64,000 nt of DNA from CAXXIC01 sp049315325 (GTDB lineage Bacteria > Bacteroidota > Bacteroidia > Bacteroidales > UBA7332). Position numbers and translations under genes: made by a program. This document shows positions 45,345 to 53,834 of this stretch, piece by piece. Numbering within the stretch: position 1 is the stretch's first letter; each line of letters starts with the position of its first letter. The stretch is from assembly GCA_049315325.1 (NCBI GenBank), contig JBMOKJ010000014.1:1-64000 (forward strand), given 5' to 3'. The notes below the pieces were generated by a model, which ran no database searches, had not been told where the DNA came from, and was given only the letters and a program-made list of their open reading frames with translations.

Positions 45345-45974
45345 TTAAAACGTCCAAGTCAATACAAATTCGTCGTTGGATAGGTAGTTGATTCGATACG
45401 ATTTTTGATTGACGGTGCGTGTTTCGTTGAGGATAAATTGTCCTTCACATTTTGGCGAAAAAGGTTCTATGTGTAGATGATCTCTGAAATCGACCTCTTC
45501 TTTACCCATCGCTTTAAAGACACTCTCTTTTGCCGACCAGTGTAGCAACAAGTGTTTCACTTCATCTTGTGCATCGATGTTTTCTAACTCATTAACGGAG
45601 AGAAATCGCTCTTTTATCTTCAAAATTCGTGGAGAAACTGTTTCTACATCAATCCCAACAGGAGTTGTCGGATGGATAATTGCTGCAGCATAACCTACGG
45701 TGTGGGTTAACGAAAGTTGAAAACTCTGATCTGCAAGGTAGGGCTTTCCGTTTGAATGATAAAGAATTTCAATGTTGCTGTTGGTTAAATGTTCCACCAG
45801 CAGGCGAGTAGTGAGATACTCCAATTTGCGGCGTTCGTGTGGAAATTTTGCGATTGCTTTTTCGTGAATTGCAGTGTTAATCGAAGAGCTAAGTAACTCA
45901 TCGACGCTCTCCGTGATGTGCCAAATTGCCCACCGACAGCCGTTTTCTGCAATATTTTCACGAACAATCGGCAT
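45345..45974 (-). CDS. 4'-Phosphopantetheinyl transferase (Sfp type)
   Basis: A 209-residue enzyme that moves phosphopantetheine from CoA to carrier proteins. The metal and catalytic motifs are VGIDVETVSPRI near residue 107 and LLHWSAKESVFKAMGKEEVDF near 145-165. It starts three bases after gldD ends and is the last gene of the gldE-gldD operon, an arrangement usual in Bacteroidota. The carrier protein served is not evident here. Confidence 0.92.
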   Translation of the reverse strand: MPIVRENIAENGCRWAIWHITESVDELLSSSINTAIHEKAIAKFPHERRKLEYLTTRLLVEHLTNSNIEILYHSNGKPYLADQSFQLSLTHTVGYAAAIIHPTTPVGIDVETVSPRILKIKERFLSVNELENIDAQDEVKHLLLHWSAKESVFKAMGKEEVDFRDHLHIEPFSPKCEGQFILNETRTVNQKSYRINYLSNDEFVLTWTF

Positions 45975-45977
45975 ACG

Positions 45978-46547
45978 TTATTTCCACTGAAAGGTTTGCA
46001 TCAAATCAAACACATTTGCTTTAATGTATTTCACCACAGGCGCAAGTGAATCGGCTTTGGGAACGCAATCAAAGTAAAGCGCTCCTCTGAAAAAATGGCG
46101 CGTGCTGTCGGTCAAGGAGAACTGACACGGCGTGGCCACATTACCCTTTAGTTCGTAGAAGATTCCATAAACGTGCTGTTCAGGATGCTTAAATAGCTTT
46201 TCGTTGATCACATCTGCTTTCACTGAGTGGCGATAGACATACTGCCGGCTCTCTTCTACTACTACTCTGTATCTCTTCGCGTCAATATTGGTGTACGTGC
46301 AGAGTATTTGAGCGTGATAGCGAGGATAGGAGATTATCAATGAGCCACTTTTTCCTTTAGTAGAGTCAAGGCTCACAATACACTGCTCTGGTACTGTAAA
46401 CGAGAAGGGCAGCTGCTTGTTGTCAATAAATTTTGAACTGCTTTTCGGAATTTCGATTCTGAAATAGCCGTTAGGTTTTGGGGTATACTCGCTGCAAGAG
46501 CTGACCAAAAGCACCAAAAAAAGCGTTATCAAAAAATATCGGCTCAT
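45978..46547 (-). CDS. gldD: Gliding motility lipoprotein GldD
   Basis: A 189-residue lipoprotein (signal ending LVSSC, Cys18) that opens SEYTPKPNGYFRIEIPKSS, typical of GldD. Later blocks YPRYHAQILCTYTNI and RHFFRGALYFDCVPKADSLAPVVKYI fit too. GldD is needed for gliding and T9SS function in Flavobacterium and occurs in non-gliding Bacteroidales as well. The exact role is unknown. It overlaps gldE by four bases. Confidence 0.93.
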   Translation of the reverse strand: MSRYFLITLFLVLLVSSCSEYTPKPNGYFRIEIPKSSSKFIDNKQLPFSFTVPEQCIVSLDSTKGKSGSLIISYPRYHAQILCTYTNIDAKRYRVVVEESRQYVYRHSVKADVINEKLFKHPEQHVYGIFYELKGNVATPCQFSLTDSTRHFFRGALYFDCVPKADSLAPVVKYIKANVFDLMQTFQWK

Positions 46548-47878
46548 TTATCCTCCTCTTCTGCAGCCGTTTCAATCCAGAATTTGATTTTCTGAATCCG
46601 TCTTTTGTCCATTTTCAAAATCTGAAATTGGTAGTTTTGGTGGCGTATAATCTCTTTTTCAGTCGGAAAATCCCCCTTCATTTCTAGAATCAAACCAGCC
46701 AATGTTTCAGCTTCTCCTGTTACGTCTTCAAATTCGGCTTCATCGATGCTTGTGACTTTGAAAAAGTCGTTCATTAGGATTTTCGCTTCGAAAACAATAG
46801 ACCCATCTTCAGCGATAACGAACTGTTTTTCATCGTCGTCGTATTCATCACTGATTTCACCAACAATCTCCTCGAGCACATCTTCCATCGTAATCAATCC
46901 CGAAGTTCCTCCATACTCATCCACCACAATTGCCATGTGTATCTTGTTGATTTTGAACTCTTCGAGCAAATTGTCGATCTTTTTAGTTTCGGGAATAAAA
47001 TAGGCTGGACGAATGAGGCTTTGCCAACGGAAATTTTCTGCCTTGTTGAGGTACGGGAGCAAATCTTTGCTGTAGAGAATTCCCTTAATCACATCTTGAC
47101 GACCCGAATAGACCGGAATGCGTGAATATCCTTTCACAATCACCCGATTCAAAACCTCTTTGAAGCTCATCTTGATGTCAATCGAAGAGATATCGATGCG
47201 CGGAGTCATTACTTCTACCACCATTTTATCACCAAAACGAATGATGCCTTGCAAAATCTCTTTTTCGTCTTTGATTTCAGCCGAAGTCAGCTCCAATGCG
47301 TGCGACAGCTCATCCATCGAGATATTTTGGTTGCGACGCACAATGCCCCGATTGACAAGGTTACTTGACGAAACCAATATTCTAGAGATTGGACTCAACA
47401 GTTTGTGGATTATTTTCAGTGTAGAAGAGGCGTTTCGCGCTTGTTTCAAGGCGTGATTCGATGCGTAAATTTTAGGCATAATTTCGCCAAAAAGCAAGAG
47501 TAAAAAGGTCAAAATAACGGTTTTTACGATAAACTCTTCTAATGTATTTCCCTTGAAATCGATAGAGTGCTCGAGAAAATAGTCTGCGAAAATAACCAAA
47601 GCAACGTTTACAAAGTTGCTTGCAATCAGTAGTGTAGCCAAAATGTGATTTGGCTTTTTGAGCAATTCCGTCACCATCTTGTCGTGTGGCGAATCCTGAT
47701 TTTCAATCGATTTGATGTCGTTTGGCGAGAGTGAAAAGAATGCAATTTCGGTGGCAGAAATAAATCCCGATGCACTAAGACAAAGTAAAGCAACGATGGC
47801 TGCAACTATAGCACCAAATGTGGGCGTAAGCAGTGTGAAAGTCTCGCTCCAATGTGAGAAAAAATAGACAGTATCCAA
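46544..47878 (-). CDS. gldE: Gliding-associated CBS/CorC membrane protein GldE
   Basis: A 444-residue CNNM/CorC-family membrane protein. N-terminal DUF21 region with four helices (VAALLCLSASGFISATEIAFFSLS), then a pair of CBS domains (VMTPRIDISSID near 215 and ILYSKDLLPYL), VDEYGGTSGLITMEDVLEEIVGEI near 325, and a C-terminal CorC domain. Related proteins handle magnesium. In this phylum GldE works with GldD. It is second in the operon that starts with the unknown exported protein, across a 39-base gap. Confidence 0.92.
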   Translation of the reverse strand: MDTVYFFSHWSETFTLLTPTFGAIVAAIVALLCLSASGFISATEIAFFSLSPNDIKSIENQDSPHDKMVTELLKKPNHILATLLIASNFVNVALVIFADYFLEHSIDFKGNTLEEFIVKTVILTFLLLLFGEIMPKIYASNHALKQARNASSTLKIIHKLLSPISRILVSSSNLVNRGIVRRNQNISMDELSHALELTSAEIKDEKEILQGIIRFGDKMVVEVMTPRIDISSIDIKMSFKEVLNRVIVKGYSRIPVYSGRQDVIKGILYSKDLLPYLNKAENFRWQSLIRPAYFIPETKKIDNLLEEFKINKIHMAIVVDEYGGTSGLITMEDVLEEIVGEISDEYDDDEKQFVIAEDGSIVFEAKILMNDFFKVTSIDEAEFEDVTGEAETLAGLILEMKGDFPTEKEIIRHQNYQFQILKMDKRRIQKIKFWIETAAEEEDK

Positions 47879-47917
47879 CGAATAAATAGTTAGTGAAACA
47901 AATAGTTGATTGATAAA

Positions 47918-48562
47918 TTATTGAGTTTTCTTACTTGCAATCTCCGAACCGCCCCATTCAACCAACGTAAATCCTTTTCGCTTGATGGTGGTTAGTTTTT
48001 GTTCGATCAATGGTGGAGCAGCAGTTATATCAGTGTATCCCTTAAAATCCATAAACAAACGTATTTGTGAGTTTGTTTTTGGTGAAGTCTCAATAAATGT
48101 AGTCTGATCGATGTTGTCGTTTACCCAGAAATGGATAAAACAAAATGGATATTTGTTCATAATGGGGAGCCAGTAAACTATAAAATCATTCATCTCTTGA
48201 TCTTTGAGTCCAATGAGTTTTAGTTTTTCTTCCAAAAATGAAAGATAGGCAAATTTATTGATGTAAAATCCACTTTTGTAGTCGAAATGTTTCGATTCGA
48301 AATTCCCCACGCCATCCCAAAATAGATAGTTGAATTTTCGGTTATCTTTTTCATTAACTAATCTGCCAGATGAGTCAGCCGACACTTTCCACCCATTGTC
48401 ATATACTGGGTAGGTGTTCCCCATTTCTCCTTTGAATTTGAGAGATATTTTTACAGACTTTTTCGTAGTAGGGTATAGGTAAATTCCTTGTACTCGTTTT
48501 CCTTGAGCGAAAACTGAACATGTAAAGATAAATGTCGCTAATATGAGGTAAAGAGATTTCAT
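47918..48562 (-). CDS. Unknown exported protein between ssb and gldE
   Basis: A 214-residue protein with a clear signal peptide (SLYLILATFIFTCSVFAQG). The mature part has KFNYLFWDGVGNF near 77, NDFIVYWLPIMNKYPFCFIHFW near 125, SQIRLFMDFKGYTD near 165 and a closing KRKGFTLVEWGGSEI. I recall similar VEWGG-ended exported proteins but cannot name a function. In many relatives ssb and gldE are adjacent, so this gene looks inserted. It has its own strong promoter (48679-48710, minus) and a long leader with a perfect hairpin, and probably also drives gldE, gldD and the Sfp-type gene. Confidence 0.75.
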   Translation of the reverse strand: MKSLYLILATFIFTCSVFAQGKRVQGIYLYPTTKKSVKISLKFKGEMGNTYPVYDNGWKVSADSSGRLVNEKDNRKFNYLFWDGVGNFESKHFDYKSGFYINKFAYLSFLEEKLKLIGLKDQEMNDFIVYWLPIMNKYPFCFIHFWVNDNIDQTTFIETSPKTNSQIRLFMDFKGYTDITAAPPLIEQKLTTIKRKGFTLVEWGGSEIASKKTQ

Positions 48563-48598
48563 TTTATCAAATTAATGTAACTAATTCAAAAACAGAAT

Positions 48599-48630
48599 GC
48601 TGTTGTTTGAATTGATTTTCAAACAACAGC
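48599..48630 (-). promoter_or_regulatory. Perfect 13-bp hairpin in the leader of the unknown exported gene
   Basis: GCTGTTGTTTGAA (48599-48611) and its exact complement (48618-48630) lie between the promoter at 48679 and the ATG at 48562. On the minus strand the tail is ATTCTGTTTTTGAA, a weak T tract, so it may act as an attenuator or as the end of ssb transcripts. Confidence 0.5.
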
Positions 48631-48678
48631 AATCTAAGATTGCAGTTATCGGCAGTTTTTTACTCAAAACTACTACTG

Positions 48679-48710
48679 CAAAGGTATGAATTATTTTACG
48701 GGAATTCAAA
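48679..48710 (-). promoter_or_regulatory. Promoter of the unknown exported gene and gldE-gldD
   Basis: On the minus strand TTTG (48707-48710), 20 bases, TACCTTTG (48679-48686), a complete consensus. The predicted start near 48672 gives a leader of about 110 bases. Confidence 0.65.
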
Positions 48711-48818
48711 AATTGCTTTTTCTTCGTTACGCTCAATCGATAAAATACTCATTTACTTCAGTAAACTCCGCTTTTATATCAATACAAGCCTTGAAAAATC
48801 TAATTAATAAGAACTCTC

Positions 48819-49271
48819 TTAAAATGGCAAGTCGTCAGTTGGTGCATTCTGCGAAAAATCGGCAGCAGATGCTTGAGATTGAGCCTGTGGAACAGCCGAT
48901 TCGCTCGGTGGTGCAACGTGTTCACCGCCTTCGCGTTTGCCAAGAAGTTGCATGTTGTCCGCAAAAATTTCGGTTACATAGCGTTTTACGCCATTTTGGT
49001 CGTCGTAGTTACGTGTTCTGATTTTACCTTCCAGGTAAATTTGCGATCCTTTGCGCACATATTTTTCGGCAATTTCTGCTAAACCGCGCCACATCACAAT
49101 GTTGTGCCATTCTGTACGATCTGGAATCTCAACACCAGCAGATGTTTTGTACCCTCTCTCGGTTGTTGCCAACGAAAAAGTGGCTACTACGTTTCCTTTG
49201 TCTAAATACTTTACTTCTGGGTCTTTGCCCACATTTCCTACTAAGATTACTTTGTTAACTGACATATGCAT
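48819..49271 (-). CDS. ssb: Single-stranded DNA-binding protein
   Basis: A 150-residue SSB: OB fold (NKVILVGNVGKDPEVKYL, EWHNIVMWRGLAEIAEKYVRKGSQIYLEGKIRTRNY), a Gln/Ala/Ser-rich linker, and the acidic tip DDLPF that recruits repair proteins. The start is 49271 or the in-frame ATG two codons later (MSVNKVILVG). Its promoter is a full match. The usual neighbour mutY is not on this side. Confidence 0.97.
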   Translation of the reverse strand: MHMSVNKVILVGNVGKDPEVKYLDKGNVVATFSLATTERGYKTSAGVEIPDRTEWHNIVMWRGLAEIAEKYVRKGSQIYLEGKIRTRNYDDQNGVKRYVTEIFADNMQLLGKREGGEHVAPPSESAVPQAQSQASAADFSQNAPTDDLPF

Positions 49272-49292
49272 TAAATTTAAAGATTACTTTTC

Positions 49293-49323
49293 CAAAGGTA
49301 AGTCTATTTTTTATTCAGCCAAA
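49293..49323 (-). promoter_or_regulatory. Promoter of ssb
   Basis: Minus-strand TTTG (49320-49323), 19 bases, TACCTTTG (49293-49300), exact consensus, 22 bases before the ATG. Confidence 0.7.
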
Positions 49324-49507
49324 TAAATTAACAAAAAAAAATTATGTTTTTGGTAGTTTTTTTAAAGTCTTTATTGTAAAGTGCTATTTATCGGGTATTT
49401 ACATCACAGCCTAATACCAACGATTATAGCAAAATTATCTGTATTTGTGTAGATATCAAAGGAACGCAAATCCATTTTATACCAGAATTGAATATTAAAG
49501 CGCAGCA

Positions 49508-49539
49508 ATTGCAACCAAACGATTAATTTTTTACCTTTG
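49508..49539 (+). promoter_or_regulatory. Promoter of the TlpA-like gene
   Basis: ATTG (49508-49511), 20 bases, TACCTTTG (49532-49539). The predicted start near 49546 leaves only about nine bases before the first ATG, so the second ATG (49564) may be the true start. Confidence 0.6.
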
Positions 49540-49554
49540 TCTCTTGTTTAAATA

Positions 49555-50661
49555 ATGATAGATATGCGTAATAATTTGATGTTTTTGCTGTTGGGCACTC
49601 TTTGCTCATGCGGCAGTATGACCAACTATACCATCGATGGGGTTGTGTCGAACGAAAAACTGGAAGGAAAGACAGTTTACTTATGTAAGTACATTGGACG
49701 AGAACTTACTAATCTCGATAGTACAAAAGTAGTAGATGGTAAATTCCAATTCGATGGAACACAGGATACTGCCGCTTTGCGTGTGTTGCGCATTGACGAC
49801 GAAAATGTAAATAAACTGTCTTTTATTCTCGAGAATGGCGATGTGTATGCCACATTAGATTCGCTTTCTTCTGCAGAAGGAACTCCTCTCAACGATACTT
49901 TGGTTGTCTACAAAAAAGCAATAACTCCTTTCGAGACAGAAATGGAAAACTTGACAACCAAAGCTGATCAATTGATCCAAAAAGGTTTGATGAACGACTC
50001 TGTGGATGCTGCTTTGGCCAAAACGTATGCTGAAATAGAGAAACAAATGGAATCGGTTTCTGTACATTTTATCGAAAGAAATCTAGATAATGTGGCAGGT
50101 GCTTATATTTTCTGGCAAAATAGAGGTACTTTCACTCCCGATTTGCAACAAACACTTTTAAATAAAGCAGGTGAGAAATTCAAAGCCGATCAATTTGTTC
50201 AAATCATTGTAAAACGTCTTTCCGAGATGAAGAATGTGGTTGTGGGTAAGCATTTTGTTGATTTAACCATGCAGACACCTGAAGGCAAAACCATTTCGCT
50301 ATCCGATTTCGCTGGAAAAGGGAACGTTGTGCTAATCGATTTCTGGGCATCGTGGTGTGGGCCGTGCCGCCAATCGATTCCGAATTTAATCAAGGTCTAT
50401 TCGAAATACAAATCTCGTGGTTTTGAAATCGTTGGTGTTTCGTTCGATAAAACAAAAGTTGATTGGCTTAAAGGAATAAAAGATCTTGGCATAGTATGGC
50501 CACAAATGTCTGACTTGAGTTATTGGAGTTCGAAAGGCGCATCGAAATATGCCGTTCGCTCCATTCCACACACTGTTTTACTTGATAAAAATGGAACAAT
50601 TGTAGCCAATGATTTAGAGGGCAAGGAGTTGGAAACCAAATTAGATGAATTATTGAAATAA
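49555..50661 (+). CDS. TlpA-like thiol-disulfide reductase with DUF4369 domain, lipoprotein
   Basis: Up to 368 residues. A short signal with lipobox-like LCSC near the start is followed by an all-beta DUF4369 domain (TIDGVVSNEKLEGKTVYLC, residues 24-120), then a helical linker. The thioredoxin domain spans about 240-368 with active site WASWCGPCRQSIPN and the cis-proline segment RSIPHTVLLDKNG. Such Bacteroidota proteins reduce or shuffle disulfides in the periplasm. The likely start is 49555 or 49564. Confidence 0.9.
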   Translation: MIDMRNNLMFLLLGTLCSCGSMTNYTIDGVVSNEKLEGKTVYLCKYIGRELTNLDSTKVVDGKFQFDGTQDTAALRVLRIDDENVNKLSFILENGDVYATLDSLSSAEGTPLNDTLVVYKKAITPFETEMENLTTKADQLIQKGLMNDSVDAALAKTYAEIEKQMESVSVHFIERNLDNVAGAYIFWQNRGTFTPDLQQTLLNKAGEKFKADQFVQIIVKRLSEMKNVVVGKHFVDLTMQTPEGKTISLSDFAGKGNVVLIDFWASWCGPCRQSIPNLIKVYSKYKSRGFEIVGVSFDKTKVDWLKGIKDLGIVWPQMSDLSYWSSKGASKYAVRSIPHTVLLDKNGTIVANDLEGKELETKLDELLK

Positions 50662-50685
50662 TCATTTCGCAAAAACCTTTAAGCT

Positions 50686-51132
50686 ATGAGATTCAAATGC
50701 GTTTGGAGTAAATTGGTCACGATGGTGACAATTGCCGTTTTGGCATTGGTGGTTTTCGTCTTTTATAAATTCGGTACGTCAAGTTCTATTTTCTTCTCAA
50801 TCTCATTTGTAGTGTTGCTGGGTGTTTTTGCTTATATGCCGATTTATATCGAGGTGACACAGGATGCCTTGATTGTGAAGCGCGTTTTGGGGTCGTTGGT
50901 GATTCCACGCAAAGATATTGAATCGATTGGCTTATGTCCTTCACAATTTGGATTTCGCAAATTTGGAAGCGGAGGATTGTTTGGCTACATTGGTTGGTTT
51001 TGGAACCGCGATATTGGCAACTATTTTTCGTATTCAACAGACGAGACAAATCAAATTCTTATCGTAACTCCCACTCGAAAATATGTGATTAGTTGTGAAA
51101 ATAGGGAAGAGTTGCTGCGGAGATTCGTTTAA
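50686..51132 (+). CDS. Small membrane protein with bacterial PH domain
   Basis: A 148-residue protein: two adjacent membrane helices (LVTMVTIAVLALVVFVFYKF and IFFSISFVVLLGVFAYMPI) and then a PH-like beta domain (YIEVTQDALIVKRVLGSLVIPRKDIESIGL through ILIVTPTRKYVISCENREELLRRF). The function is unknown. It follows the TlpA gene by 24 bases and may share its transcript. It is convergent with the YigZ-family gene at a one-base gap. Confidence 0.8.
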   Translation: MRFKCVWSKLVTMVTIAVLALVVFVFYKFGTSSSIFFSISFVVLLGVFAYMPIYIEVTQDALIVKRVLGSLVIPRKDIESIGLCPSQFGFRKFGSGGLFGYIGWFWNRDIGNYFSYSTDETNQILIVTPTRKYVISCENREELLRRFV

Positions 51133-51133
51133 T

Positions 51134-51730
51134 TTATTTTTGAAAGCGGAGTGATTCTACTTTAGATAAACGGCTGTTTAGTTTTTCGGCAGCCGACCTG
51201 CGTATGCGGAGTTTCATTTCGCAAGCTACATCGAACTGTTGGCTGATTACTTCGGGATTTTCCTCTTTTACGATGCGCATCACATCGTTCATCATCGGAT
51301 ATTCAAATTGTATCACAAATTCATCATCAACAGTCTTTTCTATTATTTCATTTTCGTGAATTACCAAGCGCGCAGCTTCTTTGTAGGCTACCGTCAATCC
51401 GCCTGTGCCTAGCTTTATTCCACCAAAGTAGCGCACTACCACAATAAGTATATCCGTTAATTCAAAAGAGTTGATTTGCCCTAAAATAGGTTTTCCTGCT
51501 GTGCCCGATGGTTCTCCGTTGTCGTTTGCTCGAAATTCCTTCCGCTCGTGCCCTAGCATGTAGGCATAGCAAACGTGTCGTGCATCGTAATACTCCTTTT
51601 GCAGTCGTTCAACGTGGCTTTTCACCTCTTCTACACTTCTCACCGGAAATGCAAAAGCGATAAACCGACTCATCTTCTCTTTGTGTAGGGCTTCTGAGTT
51701 CTGCGCAATGGTTTTGAAGGTATCTTCCAT
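51134..51730 (-). CDS. YigZ/IMPACT family protein
   Basis: A 198-residue protein with the IMPACT N-terminal fold (SRFIAFAFPVRSVEEVKSHVERLQKEYYDARHVCYAYML, then NDNGEPSGTAGKPILGQI and VVVRYFGGIKLGTGGLTVAYKEAA), followed by a small ferredoxin-like C-terminal domain. Eukaryotic relatives regulate translation-associated kinases. The bacterial role is not settled. Confidence 0.93.
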   Translation of the reverse strand: MEDTFKTIAQNSEALHKEKMSRFIAFAFPVRSVEEVKSHVERLQKEYYDARHVCYAYMLGHERKEFRANDNGEPSGTAGKPILGQINSFELTDILIVVVRYFGGIKLGTGGLTVAYKEAARLVIHENEIIEKTVDDEFVIQFEYPMMNDVMRIVKEENPEVISQQFDVACEMKLRIRRSAAEKLNSRLSKVESLRFQK

Positions 51731-51742
51731 TTGAATAAATAG

Positions 51743-51779
51743 AAGACCGGATTAACCATCGTTTAGCTAATCCGGTCTT
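51743..51779. terminator. Hairpin between the YigZ-family gene and the barrel gene
   Basis: Perfect 12-base arms AAGACCGGATTA (51743-51754) and TAATCCGGTCTT (51768-51779). It is placed to end the minus-strand transcript of the small barrel gene just before the YigZ-family start. The flanking tails are only moderately T-rich. Confidence 0.6.
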
Positions 51780-51794
51780 ATTAAATGTGTTGCT

Positions 51795-52253
51795 TTAGAA
51801 CATATATCTTACAGCAAGCGCCAAACTCGAGTTGTCGAATTGCGATGTGCCAAATGCAGGACGCAAATCAAGTGAAAATTGTACAGGAATGTCGAGGTGA
51901 TATTGAATGCCTATACCACCGTTCAGATACAATTGAAAATCATTTCCGCTGTTTTTATAGTTGGCTTGTCCAAGACCACCACCCACACCGGCATACCAGT
52001 CGAGTGCTCCTTGTATTTCCCAAACCCATTGGTACAATCCAGTAATTTGCATCCGATTTAATGTGTTGTTTGAGGCAAACCCCAAATCAACTTCAAGTCG
52101 ATTGTTGGCTTTCAATGCCTTTTGGTACGATATTTCGCTGCCCACCGCATCGCCACCACCGAAGCGAAGTCCGATTGCATTTTGTTTTGTTTGTCCGAAT
52201 ATCATTGATGAAAACATGACAATGAATAGAAGGATAAAATTTCGTTTTTTCAT
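51795..52253 (-). CDS. Small outer-membrane beta-barrel protein
   Basis: A 152-residue exported protein. After the signal peptide (MKKRNFILLFIVMFSSMIFG) the sequence alternates in barrel fashion: NAIGLRFGGGDAVGSEISYQ, RLEVDLGFASNN, LDWYAGVGGGLGQANY, LYLNGGIGIQYHLDIPVQFSLDLRP, ending LALAVRYMF with the terminal Phe common in outer-membrane barrels. About eight strands are expected. The function is unknown. Confidence 0.82.
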   Translation of the reverse strand: MKKRNFILLFIVMFSSMIFGQTKQNAIGLRFGGGDAVGSEISYQKALKANNRLEVDLGFASNNTLNRMQITGLYQWVWEIQGALDWYAGVGGGLGQANYKNSGNDFQLYLNGGIGIQYHLDIPVQFSLDLRPAFGTSQFDNSSLALAVRYMF

Positions 52254-52300
52254 AGGTCTTTATTGTTTGTTTCTACAAAATTAAAAAAGATAGGGTCTAC

Positions 52301-53011
52301 TTAATTCGAATGCGACATTTTTTTATCCAATAACATCTTTTTTAACGCTTCAACGCCATCTGACGCGCCTTTTTGAATAACTACAAGGTTTGGCATGTGT
52401 TGGATTTTAACATCATTGGGGTCTATCAAATAGATTGGTGTGTTTGGTTTCACGAAATTGATTAATCCCGCAGCAGGATAAACGTTCATCGATGTACCGA
52501 TGATAACGAATATGTCGGCTTGCTGAACGATTTTTTGTGCTTTTTCGATGAATGGAACTGCCTCGCCAAACCAAACGATGTGTGGACGAAGTTGAAAGCC
52601 CTTTTCGTATTTATCGCCTATTGCAATTTCTATTCTCTCGGGTGTGAGCTCATAAACAAGTTCTTCGTGTCGTTCTGATCTAACCTTCATCAGTTCGCCG
52701 TGCAAGTGGAGCACATTTTTGCTGCCGGCTCGTTCGTGTAAGTTATCGACATTTTGTGTGATGATTTCAACATCAAACATCTGCTCTAATTCTGTTAATC
52801 CTATATGTCCTGCATTTGGCTGTACCTCGAATAGTTGCTTTCTACGGGCATTGTAGAAGTCGAGCACCAATTTCGGATTGCGTTCCCAACCCTCGGGTGT
52901 AGCGACATCTTCAATTCGGTATTTCTCCCATAAACCGCCCGAATCTCGAAAAGTAGATATTCCACTTTCGGCGCTCATTCCGGCACCCGACAGAACAACG
53001 ATTTTAGTCAT
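52301..53011 (-). CDS. NAD-dependent sirtuin deacylase, zinc cysteines absent
   Basis: A 236-residue SIR2-family protein. NAD-binding GAGMSAESGISTFRDSGG, TQNVDNLHERAG and catalytic His104 in HLHGEL are intact. Tyr53 and Arg56 (FYNARR) match the pair used by CobB/SIRT5-type enzymes to read succinyl or malonyl lysine. The chain contains no cysteine at all, so the usual four-Cys zinc site is missing (MKVRSERHEELVYE replaces it). A TATATTTG box (53059-53066, minus) is its promoter, divergent from the first FKBP gene. Confidence 0.92.
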   Translation of the reverse strand: MTKIVVLSGAGMSAESGISTFRDSGGLWEKYRIEDVATPEGWERNPKLVLDFYNARRKQLFEVQPNAGHIGLTELEQMFDVEIITQNVDNLHERAGSKNVLHLHGELMKVRSERHEELVYELTPERIEIAIGDKYEKGFQLRPHIVWFGEAVPFIEKAQKIVQQADIFVIIGTSMNVYPAAGLINFVKPNTPIYLIDPNDVKIQHMPNLVVIQKGASDGVEALKKMLLDKKMSHSN

Positions 53012-53089
53012 ATTTTTTTAAGTTAAAAGTCAAAATTTTACGAAAATACTAAATAATGCAAATATATTCGTTCAATTCAATAATTAGTT

Positions 53090-53097
53090 TACTTTTG
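53090..53097 (+). promoter_or_regulatory. -7 box for the FKBP cluster
   Basis: TACTTTTG lies 25 bases before the first FKBP ATG. It overlaps the region of the divergent sirtuin promoter (53059-53066 on the minus strand), so the two may compete. Confidence 0.45.
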
Positions 53098-53121
53098 CAT
53101 TCGCAATTATAAATCAAAACA

Positions 53122-53706
53122 ATGGATAAAGTAAGCTACGCCTTAGGTTTAAGTATGGGGCAAAACTTTCAAAGCAGTGGAATCAATGCTTTGAATGTCG
53201 ATGATTTCAGTCGTGCTTTGAAAGCTGTATATGATGGTGTACAACCTGAAATCACGTATGATGAGGCAAAACAAGTAATCAATGCCTATTTTGAGCAAGT
53301 TCAAAACGAAGCTTTAGGCGCCAATAAAGCGATTGGAGAAGAGTTCTTACTCGAGAATGCAAAAAAAGAGGGTGTTATTACTCTTGCAAGTGGACTTCAG
53401 TACGAAGTTTTGACTGCAGGAACTGGTGTTAAACCAAAAGCTACCGACAGTGTGAAATGCCATTATCACGGCACTTTGATTGATGGTCGTGTGTTCGATA
53501 GTTCAGTACAACGTGATCAACCTGCTACTTTTGGTGTAAATCAGGTGATTCAAGGTTGGGTTGAGGCTCTTCAATTGATGCCTGTAGGTTCTAAATGGAG
53601 ACTCTTCATACCTTCGCACTTAGCGTATGGAGAACGTGGGGCAGGAGAGATGATTGGTCCAAATACAGCTCTGATTTTTGATGTTGAATTGCTCGATATC
53701 GTATAA
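53122..53706 (+). CDS. FKBP-type peptidyl-prolyl isomerase, cytosolic
   Basis: A 194-residue isomerase. An N-terminal dimerisation region (KVSYALGLSMGQNFQSSGI) precedes the FKBP domain (TLASGLQYEVLTAGTGVKPKATDSVKCHYHGTLIDGRVFDSS, ending AYGERGAGEMIGPNTALIFDVELLDI). There is no signal peptide, so it acts in the cytosol. It is the first of three tandem paralogs. Confidence 0.93.
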   Translation: MDKVSYALGLSMGQNFQSSGINALNVDDFSRALKAVYDGVQPEITYDEAKQVINAYFEQVQNEALGANKAIGEEFLLENAKKEGVITLASGLQYEVLTAGTGVKPKATDSVKCHYHGTLIDGRVFDSSVQRDQPATFGVNQVIQGWVEALQLMPVGSKWRLFIPSHLAYGERGAGEMIGPNTALIFDVELLDIV

Positions 53707-53744
53707 TTCGTATTTCTAAATAAACCCAATAAAAATAATTTTAC

Positions 53745-53828
53745 ATGAAACGAGCATTTATGCAAGATTCATCAAAGTTGATGAAAATTTGTGATGCGAG
53801 TTCCATGTCACAAACTAAAAACAATTAA
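53745..53828 (+). CDS. Possible 27-residue leader peptide
   Basis: A short frame starting ATGAAACGAGC and ending TAA six bases before the second FKBP gene. It reads MKRAFMQDSSKL then MKICDASSMSQTKNN. The start resembles the MKRT start of the next gene. It could be a translated leader or chance, and I have no other support. Confidence 0.2.
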   Translation: MKRAFMQDSSKLMKICDASSMSQTKNN

Positions 53829-53834
53829 ATAAAC

